Positions 34,895 through 43,826 of a stretch of 64,000 nt of DNA are shown here, piece after piece. The DNA is taken from the NCBI RefSeq assembly GCF_017875735.1, contig NZ_JAGGMZ010000001.1, forward strand, positions 3,534,001-3,598,000, given 5' to 3'. The stretch's first letter is position 1. Each line of letters starts with the position of its first letter. The position numbers and the translations under genes were made by a program. Source of the DNA: Arthrobacter sp. CAN_C5. Its GTDB lineage: Bacteria; Actinomycetota; Actinomycetes; Actinomycetales; Micrococcaceae. The notes under the pieces are model-generated. The model was given only the letters and a program-made list of their open reading frames with translations. It ran no database searches and was not told where the DNA came from.

Positions 34895-35223
34895 AACATG
34901 TCCCTTCGTTGGGTCGGTGGTGTAACGATGCTATGGTCCATGTCACTCAGGCGCTGAGCACCGTCACGAGGGCTTCACCGGGGTCTTCCTAGATATTTCC
35001 CTAGAATTCACGGTGACTTGGCCGTGTCAAGAGCACTTAATGTGATTAAGGTCACGTAGACCGGTCTAGTCACGAACGGGCCAGGGAAGCCCCTGCCTCC
35101 TCGATCAGCCCCTGGGGTCCGGCAAATTAGGCGTAGGTCGGCAATAGCTGTAAAGTTATCTACGGCCAATAACCGCGTGGTTCGCCTGAAAACGGCAGTG
35201 ACACAACGTTAGCTAACGGCGAT
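34895..35223. other. Intergenic region upstream of pckG and tRNA-Arg
   Basis: 329 bp without a gene, less GC-rich than the flanks. It holds the pckG promoter region with the CRP-like site 35041-35055, and the tRNA-Arg promoter region. The palindrome GTTAGCTAAC (35208-35217) lies 6 bp before tRNA-Arg. No small open frame of convincing codon use was seen. Confidence 0.5.
35041..35055. promoter_or_regulatory. CRP/GlxR-like binding site upstream of pckG
   Basis: TGTGATTAAGGTCAC fits TGTGA-N6-TCACA with one missing end base. It is 147-161 bp upstream of pckG. In corynebacteria the CRP-family protein GlxR binds this consensus and controls carbon metabolism; that the homologue acts here is inference. 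Confidence 0.6.
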
Positions 35224-35296
35224 GCGTGCGTAGCTCAATGGATAGAGCACCTGACTACGGATCAGGAGGTTGGGGGTTCGAGTCCCTTCGCGCGCA
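35224..35296 (+). tRNA. tRNA-Arg (anticodon ACG)
   Basis: Acceptor GCGTGCG (35224-35230) pairs with CGCGCGC (35289-35295) with one G-U; discriminator A35296. D-arm TAGCTCAATGGATAGAGCA, anticodon stem CTGAC/ATCAG region with ACG, T-loop TTCGAGT. CCA not encoded. Confidence 0.93.
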
Positions 35297-35306
35297 CGGT
35301 TTGATG

Positions 35307-35337
35307 AAATGCCCTCCCCCACAGGTGGAGGGCATTT
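35307..35337 (+). terminator. Terminator of tRNA-Arg
   Basis: 11-bp stem AAATGCCCTCC / GGAGGGCATTT with a short loop, followed by CTTTT. Confidence 0.85.
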
Positions 35338-35395
35338 CTTTTGCCCGCAGCCCGCAGAGGTTGCCCCGCGGCACCGACGGTGAAAAGCTCAAGGC

Positions 35396-36814
35396 ATGAC
35401 TGACTCACATGACTTCGACGTAATCGTGATTGGCGCCGGCGCTGTCGGCGAGAATGTAGCGGATCGTGTGGTGCAGGCTGGCCTGTCCGCCGCGCTGATC
35501 GAATCCGAGCTGGTGGGCGGGGAATGCTCCTACTGGGCGTGTATGCCGTCCAAGGCCCTCCTCCGCCCCGGGACCGCGCTGAAGGCCGCATCCTCGGTCG
35601 CCGGTGCGCGGGAGGCAGTCACCGGCACCCTCGACGCCCAACAGGTCCTGGACCGTCGCACCGAGTTCACCTCCAACTGGGACGATTCCTCGCAGGCCGA
35701 CTGGGTCAGGGACAGCGGCATCACCCTGGTCCGGGGAACGGCGCGGCTCACGGGTGAGCGATCGGTCGAGGTGAGGGACAACAACGACGACGCCACTGAC
35801 CTGACCGCGCGCGTGGCGGTAGTCCTTGCCACCGGATCCACACCCACCACCCCGCCCATTGACGGCCTGGACGATGTGGAATTCTGGGGTACACGGGAAG
35901 CCACCTCTGCCACCCAGGTGCCCGAGTCGCTGGCAGTCCTGGGCGGCGGCGTCGCAGGCGCCGAACTGGCCCAGGCCTTCGCCCGGTTGGGGACAAAGGT
36001 CACCATCATCGCCCGAAGCGGCCTGCTCTCCAACTACCCGCAGCCTGCTGGTGCCCTGGTCCGCAAGGGGCTGGAAGGCGACGGCGTCGTCGTCCTGACT
36101 GACACAGCCACTGAGTCCGTGCGGCAGCCAGCAGGCGGTTCATTCACGATCGCCCTCGGCGGAGGCAAGACGGTGACCGCCGAGAAGCTCCTGGTCTCCA
36201 CCGGCAGGCGTCCGGCGCTGGCAAATCTGGGCCTGGAAGACCTTGACCTCGACCCCGGGAACCTGGTGACCGATCAGTCCGGCCGGGTCGAGGGCGCGGA
36301 CTGGCTGTACGCCGTCGGCGATGCGGCGGGCAAGGTCCTGCTGACCCACCAGGGCAAATACGAGGCCCGCGTCACCGGCTCGGCAATCGCGGCACGCGCG
36401 GCGGGTACCCTCGGCGACACCGTCGAGGACTGGAGCCCGTACGCGGCGTCAGCTGACCGCTACGCCGTACCCCAGGTGGTGTTCACCGATCCCGAGATCG
36501 CGATGGCCGGGCGCACCGTCGAACAGGCACGGGAAGCCGGACTCACCGTCAGCGAGACGTCGCTGGAAATCGCCGTGGCCGGATCGGCCCTGCACACGGA
36601 TGGCTATCAGGGGTGGGCCCAGATGGTCGTTGATGAGGATCGCCGGGTCCTCGTCGGGGTGACTTTCGCCGGGCCAGACGTAGCAGAACTGCTGCATGCC
36701 GCCACCATAGCGATTGCGGGCGAGGTCCCGCTGGACCGGCTCTGGCACGCGGTACCCGCCTACCCGACCATCAGCGAAGTCTGGTTGCGCCTGCTCGAGA
36801 AGTATGGACTCTAG
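35396..36814 (+). CDS. Pyridine nucleotide-disulfide oxidoreductase, class I
   Basis: 472-aa FAD enzyme of the lipoamide dehydrogenase/mercuric reductase family. N-terminal FAD site VIVIGAGAVGENVADRVV, redox pair CSYWAC (C-x4-C) in GGECSYWACMPSKALL, NAD(P) site LAVLGGGVAGAELAQAFARLG, second FAD motif WLYAVGDAAGKVLLTHQG and a C-terminal dimerisation domain. The usual catalytic His-x4-Glu at the C-terminus is altered to HAVPAYPTISEVW (His kept), common in mycothione- or quinone-reductase-like members. The true electron acceptor is unknown. It ends in a 4-nt convergent overlap with the SixA gene. Confidence 0.9.
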   Translation: MTDSHDFDVIVIGAGAVGENVADRVVQAGLSAALIESELVGGECSYWACMPSKALLRPGTALKAASSVAGAREAVTGTLDAQQVLDRRTEFTSNWDDSSQADWVRDSGITLVRGTARLTGERSVEVRDNNDDATDLTARVAVVLATGSTPTTPPIDGLDDVEFWGTREATSATQVPESLAVLGGGVAGAELAQAFARLGTKVTIIARSGLLSNYPQPAGALVRKGLEGDGVVVLTDTATESVRQPAGGSFTIALGGGKTVTAEKLLVSTGRRPALANLGLEDLDLDPGNLVTDQSGRVEGADWLYAVGDAAGKVLLTHQGKYEARVTGSAIAARAAGTLGDTVEDWSPYAASADRYAVPQVVFTDPEIAMAGRTVEQAREAGLTVSETSLEIAVAGSALHTDGYQGWAQMVVDEDRRVLVGVTFAGPDVAELLHAATIAIAGEVPLDRLWHAVPAYPTISEVWLRLLEKYGL

Positions 36815-37335
36815 GCCCGCCGCACCACGAAGTCGGTCATGACCGCGTCGCGTCCATCCAGTTCGCTCCAGCGCCGGTCATGCTCGAGCACCGACAGCCC
36901 CGACGTGGGGTAGTGGGTTGCCATTTCCATCACCGCATCCTCGTCGGAGTCCGCTGAGGCCAACCGCATGGCCAGCTCCTGGACGCCCGGCATATGGGTG
37001 ATGACCAGGAGGCTCGTGACCGTTGCCGGCACGTGATTGATCAGTGCCAGGATGTCCGTGGCGGTCGCAGAGTAGAGGCGGTCCTCGAGCTTGGGGGTGG
37101 GCGCCTTGTCGCCCAGCTCCTGGCAAATCCAGGTGCAGGTCTGACGCGTCCGCAGAGCCGAGGAACAGAGGATAAGGTCCGGGACGGCGTCGTGCTCCAC
37201 CATCCACGCACCGGGAAGCGGGGCATCCCGGTGCCCGCGGGAACTCAGGGGACGCTCAAAATCCTCGACGTTGCGGGGCCAGTCCGATTTGGCGTGCCGC
37301 AGCAGCATAAGTCGTTTCAGGTGATGGGATGCCAT
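36811..37335 (-). CDS. SixA-type histidine phosphatase
   Basis: Small histidine-phosphatase-superfamily protein of 174 aa. The RHG motif is the RHA variant in LMLLRHAKSDWP (His14), with a second catalytic region VTSLLVITHMPGVQELAMRL, as in SixA and related phosphohistidine phosphatases. It probably removes phosphate from phosphohistidine or a small phosphoester; the partner is unknown. ATG 37335; TAGACT ends 7 nt upstream, so a leaderless mRNA is possible. Confidence 0.9.
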   Translation of the reverse strand: MASHHLKRLMLLRHAKSDWPRNVEDFERPLSSRGHRDAPLPGAWMVEHDAVPDLILCSSALRTRQTCTWICQELGDKAPTPKLEDRLYSATATDILALINHVPATVTSLLVITHMPGVQELAMRLASADSDEDAVMEMATHYPTSGLSVLEHDRRWSELDGRDAVMTDFVVRRA

Positions 37336-37680
37336 GGCCTGAAGTCTATGGGGTTTGACGTTGCTGACAGGACGCCGGGTTAAAACAGAAAGAGCGGCTT
37401 CCCGGCTCTCGCCCCGGGAAACCGCCCCGATCTGTGGGTCAGCGGTCGGTTATCCGCTCGGTCGATGCTGACCTCCGCACTGGCGGAGGCGGAGGCGGCG
37501 AGGATCGTTGGGGAGTCCCTCAGCCGCCTCCGGCTCTAAGCTTCAGTGCTGGTGTCTGCACCGACCTGGGAATTTCTTCCCTGAAAACAATCTATGCCGT
37601 GAATGGCTGACCTTCTCTACGCAGGTACTACCTGACTTTTCGTGGCGCTTACGTAGTTTTTGAAATGCGGCTGCGGGTAC
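37336..37680. other. Intergenic region rich in inverted repeats
   Basis: 345 bp without a gene, between the start of the SixA gene and the end of the LuxR pair. It contains the terminator at 37394-37425, a 7-bp hairpin CCTCCGC-ACTG-GCGGAGG (37472-37489), and the palindrome CAGGTACTACCTG (37622-37634). No convincing small gene was seen. Confidence 0.5.
37394..37425 (-). terminator. Terminator downstream of the LuxR pair
   Basis: 12-bp stem GCGGCTTCCCGG / CCGGGAAACCGC (one G-U) followed on the minus strand by TCTTTCTGTTTT. It lies 256 bp beyond the stop of the downstream LuxR gene, so the transcript has a long 3' end. Confidence 0.7.
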
Positions 37681-40296
37681 CTAGCGATCTTGCTTACCGA
37701 TGTCCTTGCGTGAGGACAAACCCAGCTTCGTGAGAATACTCTCCACGTGCCCATCCACGGTCCTGATGGACACTCCCTGCTCCTTCGCGATCTGGCGGGC
37801 GGTTTTCCCGGCGGCGACATCTGCGGCGACAACCGTCTCACGAGGGGTAAGACGGGTGGCCTGGCGGAGGGCCGCCAGTTGTGGGTGCGCCCGCTGAAGT
37901 TCAGGATCGAGCTGCCCCAGCAGTTTCGATGCACTCCTGACCACCTTGCCGTTCGAGCCAGCTGATTGGGTAAGCAGCACCCCCAGACAGACGGGAACCA
38001 GCAACTCCTGCCGATGGGCGAGGCAAAACTCCGCTGCCTCGATGAGTCGGGCCGGATCCCCTTCCGCCAGGGCGCTCAACACCGTGTTCAGGCTTTGGGC
38101 ACGTGGATCAGTCAGCCCTGCCGAACAGTGGATGGCCCTGGAGATGGCATCGGACGCACCAGCCTGCACCCCCAGAACGGTCAGTTCGGTGCGGAGTTGG
38201 GGATTCGCCACCTCCGCCGTCACAGCGTTGCGCTGACGGATCAACGGGGAATCGGGTGGTTCCCGGACCACCGCCATGTAGGCCTCCGCCAGCATCAGGC
38301 GTTCGGGGGGCCCCAGGTGAGTGAGCCGGCCATATTCCGCGACGTACCCCTCAAGGCTGGGATCTCCGATCAGCCAGGCCGTGTAGGCGGCCAGTGCGTT
38401 GGCTAGTGGCCTGAACCGCTTGATGTCCCTGCCCCGGAGCACCACCACGGCAGTCCGCAGATGGACGAGGGCCGTTACCGGCCGTCCACGACGAAGCTCT
38501 GTCAGGCCCACCACCAGCTCCCAGAAACCGATAGACCGTTTCACCCACGGCGCCCTGCCATGCGTGAGCTTGGCTTGGAGGGCCGCCAGGTCCTCCCAAA
38601 AGCCACCGCCGGCCAACAGGAACATCAGCCGCACCACCACATACCCGCCGTAGTTCCGTAGACAATCTTCCTCAAGGATGATGTCGAGGGCGCGCGTGAA
38701 CTCCGCGGCCGCAGCGTGAAGATCCCCACGGCGGTAGTGCAACTCCCCTGCGACGACGTGCCAGCACATCGCCTCATTCGGATCGTCGGGCAGCCCTGCC
38801 GCTTCTACAACCGGTTCCTCCGGAATGGTGCCCCCCACGAGTTGCTGCAGGTCGCTGCCGAGCCGCATCATCAGCGTGCGCTCATAGGTCTCCCCCGTTG
38901 ACGCTGCAGCGGACCGACGCCGGATCGCCTGCGCCAGCGTGGAGGCGCCCATCCCGGTGGCAAGATTGAGCTGGAAGACAAAGTGGACCACCGAGGCGAG
39001 CACCTCAGGGCCAGGGTTTCCCATCAGGAGCTGGCGGATGCGGGACAGCGCGAGATCTGTCCGGCCGTCGTAGAATTCGGCCCGTGCCCGCTGCACCTCG
39101 GCGGCTGCGACGATCCCTGCATCGTCAACGGTCAAGTCGGACGGGAGCAGTTGCAGCAGCAGTTCGGCGGTGTCCGGTTGGTCAAGGCAGTTAGCCAGTG
39201 TGGCGGCGATGAGAACCTCCCGGTCCTCGACGACCACCCCCACTGACAGCTTCCACATCACCCGGTGGATCACGCCAGGGGTGTTGGAGAGGTTACTGAG
39301 GTGCTGGTTGACGTTCTCCCAGAGCCGTCGCGACCGGAACGGTTCGATCCGGTGTCGGATGGCCGCTCCAAGGATGGGTGGGGAGGCACGCAGCCAGATC
39401 TGTCCGGCGTCTTCCACCCGGGTCAGCGCACCCTCCAGAAGCAGGTCGTTGACCGCATTAACCCCCCACAGATCAACGACCACGTCCACCGGAATCTGGT
39501 GGGCGAGGGCGACTGTGAGGAGGACATCGGTTTCCTGCTGACCGTAGTCGGCGATCAGGCTGAAGATCCTTTCAGCCATTCGATCGGTCAGGCTGAGCTC
39601 CCGGGGAAGTATCCAGACACCGTCACGGACCTCGATCAGATGCTGTAACTCTTCATCCCGGGAGACCATTTCCAGCAACACCGGGCTTCCCCCGATCACG
39701 TCGCATACGAGGGTGCTGGAAAGCATCGGCAGCGTCGCTCCCAGGATGGTCCCGAAGTACTCCCGGACGTCTGCCGGGGAGAGTACCGGGATCTGGACCT
39801 CGTCGATGAAGCCGTCCGCCAGCGACAGTTCAAGGTCCAGGGGAAGCTGGCTACGGGGGCCGCTTCGAATGAGCAGTCCAATCTCCGGAGATTCCGCGAG
39901 CCTGGTCAGGATGGCAATGCTCGACGAATCGAGGTGCTCGGGGCCACGCACCACCACCACGCAGCTCCCCCCGTCGGCCAGTCGCTTGATACGGTCCCGG
40001 ACAGCGGACAACACTTCAAGTTCCGACCGGAAGTTGATGTCGGGCGAATCGAGGAGGAGGGGTGCCAGCGGGGCATACGAGACATCCGCGAAGGGCTCGG
40101 TGCCCTGCACGTTCACCGTGCAGCCGGGGGCAGCGGATGCCAGTATGCGTGCAAGCAGGAAGTCTCCGCCGAAGACGGTGGAGGTGGTCAGAATCAACCC
40201 GCCTCCTCGGTCAGTCACCAACTCGCGTCCCGCTGCGTGAAGTACCTCGTCGAGAATGCTTCGTTTGAGGTTGTCTGCGCGGGGCTGGCTGGTCAT
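37681..40296 (-). CDS. Large LuxR-family regulator, P-loop degenerate
   Basis: 871 aa. C-terminal LuxR helix-turn-helix (about 805-865, LTPRETVVAADVAAGKTARQ and VSIRTVDGHVESILTKLG). The N-terminal 330 residues match an AAA/STAND ATPase in layout (Walker-B-like SCVVVVRGPEHLDS, a following LTRLAESPEIGLLI strand), but the place of Walker A reads TSTVFGGDFLLARIL, with no GK[ST]. The middle (about 350-780) is helical and TPR-like. So it may bind nucleotide weakly or not at all. Its ATG overlaps the stop of the upstream LuxR gene by 4 nt (ATGA), which means the two are coupled. Target genes unknown. Confidence 0.85.
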   Translation of the reverse strand: MTSQPRADNLKRSILDEVLHAAGRELVTDRGGGLILTTSTVFGGDFLLARILASAAPGCTVNVQGTEPFADVSYAPLAPLLLDSPDINFRSELEVLSAVRDRIKRLADGGSCVVVVRGPEHLDSSSIAILTRLAESPEIGLLIRSGPRSQLPLDLELSLADGFIDEVQIPVLSPADVREYFGTILGATLPMLSSTLVCDVIGGSPVLLEMVSRDEELQHLIEVRDGVWILPRELSLTDRMAERIFSLIADYGQQETDVLLTVALAHQIPVDVVVDLWGVNAVNDLLLEGALTRVEDAGQIWLRASPPILGAAIRHRIEPFRSRRLWENVNQHLSNLSNTPGVIHRVMWKLSVGVVVEDREVLIAATLANCLDQPDTAELLLQLLPSDLTVDDAGIVAAAEVQRARAEFYDGRTDLALSRIRQLLMGNPGPEVLASVVHFVFQLNLATGMGASTLAQAIRRRSAAASTGETYERTLMMRLGSDLQQLVGGTIPEEPVVEAAGLPDDPNEAMCWHVVAGELHYRRGDLHAAAAEFTRALDIILEEDCLRNYGGYVVVRLMFLLAGGGFWEDLAALQAKLTHGRAPWVKRSIGFWELVVGLTELRRGRPVTALVHLRTAVVVLRGRDIKRFRPLANALAAYTAWLIGDPSLEGYVAEYGRLTHLGPPERLMLAEAYMAVVREPPDSPLIRQRNAVTAEVANPQLRTELTVLGVQAGASDAISRAIHCSAGLTDPRAQSLNTVLSALAEGDPARLIEAAEFCLAHRQELLVPVCLGVLLTQSAGSNGKVVRSASKLLGQLDPELQRAHPQLAALRQATRLTPRETVVAADVAAGKTARQIAKEQGVSIRTVDGHVESILTKLGLSSRKDIGKQDR

Positions 40297-42737
40297 GCAC
40301 CGCCCGATTCTGCACCGTCATCGAGAGGCAGCAGTGCCTGCCGCAATTGCTCCCTGGTCGAGACCCCCAGTTTCCGGTACGCATTCTGCAGGTGACGCTC
40401 GGCGGTCCTGGGGGAAATTCCCAGCAGTGCCGCGATCTCGGAGTTCTTGCTGCGGGACACGGCAAGATCAACCACCTGACGCTCCCGGCGCGTCAGCACC
40501 TCGGTCTCTGCCTGCAGGTCAAGGTGAAGCTCAGGTCCGGGGACCAGCTCCTGGGCGGCCCGTTGGACGTCAGGCTGCCTGACCCTGCCCGCTGCGCGGG
40601 ACGCCAGAGTGGCGGCCACCCCCGACAACGCGGTGTTGCCTTGCCGGGCTGCTGCTTGCGCGGCCCTGACGAGGGTGATCGGCTCTCCTGACAGCACACC
40701 ATCGGCGAGCAGGCCCAGCTGGCGGGCGAGAGGCCCCGTGGTGGATCGGGCACACCGTTCAAGACGCTTGAGATCCAACTCGTTGAAGCCGTGGTCGGGA
40801 GTGGCGTCCGCGTTGTGCTGGCCCTGTGTTAACACCATGGATCCGAGCGCGAAGAGCTGCAGGCCCAGCAGCCCCGCCAGCTTCCCATGTCCAGCAAGTT
40901 CCTTGAACCCGGCGGCGACCTGTCCATGGTCGTCCGGTTCTCCGAAGAGGTCGGCGCATCGGGCTGCGAACCAGCCAAACGTGTCGGTAGGAATCCGCAC
41001 GCCACGCTCCCCACCGATCACCGCGTCACGTGGTTCCCGGGAGACCAGGCTTGGCAGCAGGAGCGTGGACTGTTCCCCGAAGAGAAGCCGGCCTGGGCGC
41101 CGGAGTACATTCTGGCTGAGGATGTCGGTGAGACCGCGCCACTCGCCGTTGAGGAACAGCACCCGGTAGTGGGCGGTCTCACCAATCTCCCGCACCACCG
41201 CGGAGCGCACGCTGCGGTACACCAGCCCGCATTCAATGGTGAGCATGCGGGCACGGGCCGAGTCCCCGCATACCGCATGGGCTTCGGCGGCGACCATGGT
41301 CACCAGGTAGCGGGCGTCGGGCCACGCAGGGAGGGTAATCGAGCGAAAGAGATCAAGCACTGCCCGATAGTCGCCGGTGCGCCGCAGGACCAGCAACTGC
41401 GCCACGGTGTCGCCCCCGACCTCTTCCAGCGAAGCCTCACGGGCAGCAAAGACGGACTGCAAGAGTCGTCCGACGTCGGCTTCGCCTACTACCGCTCCGG
41501 GTGCCCCTGCAACGTCAGCGGCACCTGCAAACAGGAATTTCCTGCCCTCCTCGGACTGTCCAAGGAACCAGTGCGCTTCGGCCTGGACCCGCTGGGCCAA
41601 TCCGGTTTGCGCTGCGACCGCCGAGGCGAGGTCGAGCGCTATTCGTGGCGAGTAGGCCCGCAGCGCGTCGTCGGCTGCGGCCAGCAGTGCCGAGTCATTC
41701 ACCTCAATACCGCGCTGCAATGCCCAGACGATGTTGGCACCGGGCGGCCGCACCCCTCGCTGCGCCATCCCGGGCTCGACAATTGTTGACCAAACCTCAC
41801 GGCTCCTGGCTATGCCCAGGGTTTGCCGCAGGATGTGGGCGAGGCCTTTGCTATGCAGCCAATACGTGTTTCCACCGTCGCGCGCCTCGACCATACCTTC
41901 GCGTTGCAGTCGTTCCAGCGCCCCCATGTCGCAGTGCTGGGCAAGGACGTCGATGTGGACGGACCCGGCGGCGGCGAGGATCTCCAGCGCAGCCCGCTCA
42001 GCACTATTGAGCCGTGACTGCAGCACAGCCAGACCGCTGCGGAGGGATCCGCTGGTGAAAGGTTCGGAGTAGTGCGGGGTAGTCCGCCATCGCCCGTCGA
42101 CCAGGGCAATGTTGCCGTTCTCCCGTGCGTGGGCGCAGAGCATGGCCAGAATCCGGGCGTTCCCCCGGGAATGCGCGTGTAGGGAGTTCGCCACCGAGGT
42201 GGAGACCGGTCCACCCAGGACACGTGTAATCACGTCCCTGCCCTCGTCCACCGACAAGGGCGTGAGAGTCAGGAGCTCAATGGACCGGCTATTGACTGCT
42301 GCCCGCAATTCCGGGCTGTCGTCTACCCGGTTGCAGGACACGAGAAGTGTGACCGATGACATTCCCAGCACCATGGTGCACAGGGCCCGGCTCTCGGGGT
42401 CCAGGAAATCGAAATTGTCGATCAGCAGGATGACCGGCCGGTCAGTGGCCAAGTCCCGCAGCCTGGCCGAGAGCTGGGCGAAAACGGTCGCCGGGTGGAG
42501 GGTCGAGCCCGCAGGCACCCGGATGAGCTCTCCCAGTGCGAGGTATGCGGTTCCGCTGCCCCGGGGCGTCCCTCGAAGACGGACGATGTGGCTGTCGGAT
42601 TCGAGCGAAAGGGATGCCGCCCGTAAAGACTCGGTCTTTCCTGACCCGAATTGTCCCTCGACGACCACGGAGACTCCATGCTGGAGGAAATCCTCCAGCT
42701 GTGTCATCAGCTGGCCTCGGGTGCTGTCCCCACTCAT
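40293..42737 (-). CDS. Large LuxR-family regulator with STAND-type ATPase
   Basis: 814 aa. N-terminal P-loop VEGQFGSGKTESLRAA (about 26-41) and Walker B VILLIDNFDF, followed by a helical middle region, and a C-terminal LuxR helix-turn-helix (about 750-808, LTRREROV-type start LTRRERQVVDLAVS, then ISPRTAERHLQNAYRKLGV). This is the LAL (MalT-like) layout, in which an inducer or partner protein triggers ATP-dependent oligomerisation. ATG 42737 is chosen with GGGGA 7-11 nt upstream; a TTG four codons earlier is possible. It is the first gene of a pair with the degenerate paralogue. Confidence 0.88.
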   Translation of the reverse strand: MSGDSTRGQLMTQLEDFLQHGVSVVVEGQFGSGKTESLRAASLSLESDSHIVRLRGTPRGSGTAYLALGELIRVPAGSTLHPATVFAQLSARLRDLATDRPVILLIDNFDFLDPESRALCTMVLGMSSVTLLVSCNRVDDSPELRAAVNSRSIELLTLTPLSVDEGRDVITRVLGGPVSTSVANSLHAHSRGNARILAMLCAHARENGNIALVDGRWRTTPHYSEPFTSGSLRSGLAVLQSRLNSAERAALEILAAAGSVHIDVLAQHCDMGALERLQREGMVEARDGGNTYWLHSKGLAHILRQTLGIARSREVWSTIVEPGMAQRGVRPPGANIVWALQRGIEVNDSALLAAADDALRAYSPRIALDLASAVAAQTGLAQRVQAEAHWFLGQSEEGRKFLFAGAADVAGAPGAVVGEADVGRLLQSVFAAREASLEEVGGDTVAQLLVLRRTGDYRAVLDLFRSITLPAWPDARYLVTMVAAEAHAVCGDSARARMLTIECGLVYRSVRSAVVREIGETAHYRVLFLNGEWRGLTDILSQNVLRRPGRLLFGEQSTLLLPSLVSREPRDAVIGGERGVRIPTDTFGWFAARCADLFGEPDDHGQVAAGFKELAGHGKLAGLLGLQLFALGSMVLTQGQHNADATPDHGFNELDLKRLERCARSTTGPLARQLGLLADGVLSGEPITLVRAAQAAARQGNTALSGVAATLASRAAGRVRQPDVQRAAQELVPGPELHLDLQAETEVLTRRERQVVDLAVSRSKNSEIAALLGISPRTAERHLQNAYRKLGVSTREQLRQALLPLDDGAESGGA

Positions 42738-42986
42738 ACATGTCCCCAATGTGGCGTTTTCTTAACAGGGAACTGGCAGCTACTACCGCCTCTTTAAACA
42801 CCGCCCCACGCCCACCGGGCGCAGGGAATGGTGAAATCTTCCGCTTCTGCAGCCACTGGTTACCCGGCTCATCTCATCTACGTGGACGACAGACTCCCAA
42901 CAGTCGTCCCAATGACAAGATTTCCGAAGGCTACCATTTACGCCACGGGTTGGGAACCCCTCCACGGAGCCCAAACCTCTGACGGC

Positions 42987-43826
42987 CTAAATGGAGTATT
43001 CGGGGGCAGCCCAGACGATTACTTCGGGATGCTCGTAAAACCGGTAGCCCTGGCCGCGAACCGTCCGAACCGTATTGGCTAGTCGGCCGAGCTTGGAACG
43101 CAGCCTCCGGATATGGACGTCGATCGTTCGCTCGTTGGGTACTTCCTCGGCGTTGCGCCACAGCCCGCTAAGGAGTTCCTCGCGACCAACCGTCCGCGTC
43201 GCATTTTCGACGAGGTAGTTGAGGAGCTCGAACTCTTTGAAAGTCAGGTTCAGGGTGTCGCCATCGAGATGGACCTCACGGCGGGACAGATCGATCAGCA
43301 CCCCGGTCGGACGCGACGCGGCCGGCTGGGCGGGGGCCGCAGGTGCCCGGCGGGTGACTGTCGGATCGCCGAGGGCCTGCCTGACGACGTCGATATCGCT
43401 GCCGACGGCATCCGCCGGGGCAAGCGCCACTGCGGCGTGACTTTGGGCCTGCGGTACAAGGGAGCGGACGTGGGCCCGGACATCCTGCGCCAGCCTGGTC
43501 AGGGTTGTTCCGTTCGCGGCGGCGGTCTCCTCGTCGAGTGCCACATACAGGACAAAGCCGCGGGCGGTGGTGTCTCCGCTGACCGATTGCGGTCCGGGGA
43601 TCCCGTTCGGGGTGACGACAGGGGTGGGTGCCGTGTCAGTGTGGGAGCCGTCGGCTGAGCCCGGCACCGCCTGCAGGGGCCGATATTTTGGCGTCGGCGG
43701 GTCCTGTGCCGGCAGTTCACCATAGGGAACAAAGGACGGCCGCGGCTGGTAGGAGCGGGCCTGGAGCGTACCGCGATTCTGAGCGTTGCGAAGTGAGATG
43801 TGGACGTATCCAGATGCTACTGACAT
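42987..43826 (-). CDS. Receiver-less winged-helix (OmpR/PhoB-type) transcription regulator
   Basis: 279 aa. The C-terminal 95 residues form an OmpR-type winged helix (LTFKEFELLNYLVENATRTV, LSGLWRNAEEVPNERTIDVH, IRRLRSKLG, VRTVRGQGYRF). No receiver domain precedes it: instead about 65 Pro-rich residues, then a small alpha/beta-looking domain (about 90-140, RGFVLYVALDEETAAANGTT and LTRLAQDVRAHVRSLVPQAQ), then an Ala/Pro linker. No kinase is adjacent. ATG 43826 is preferred over 43859 because GAGG lies upstream. It may sense a ligand through the small domain; that is inference. Confidence 0.85.
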   Translation of the reverse strand: MSVASGYVHISLRNAQNRGTLQARSYQPRPSFVPYGELPAQDPPTPKYRPLQAVPGSADGSHTDTAPTPVVTPNGIPGPQSVSGDTTARGFVLYVALDEETAAANGTTLTRLAQDVRAHVRSLVPQAQSHAAVALAPADAVGSDIDVVRQALGDPTVTRRAPAAPAQPAASRPTGVLIDLSRREVHLDGDTLNLTFKEFELLNYLVENATRTVGREELLSGLWRNAEEVPNERTIDVHIRRLRSKLGRLANTVRTVRGQGYRFYEHPEVIVWAAPEYSI

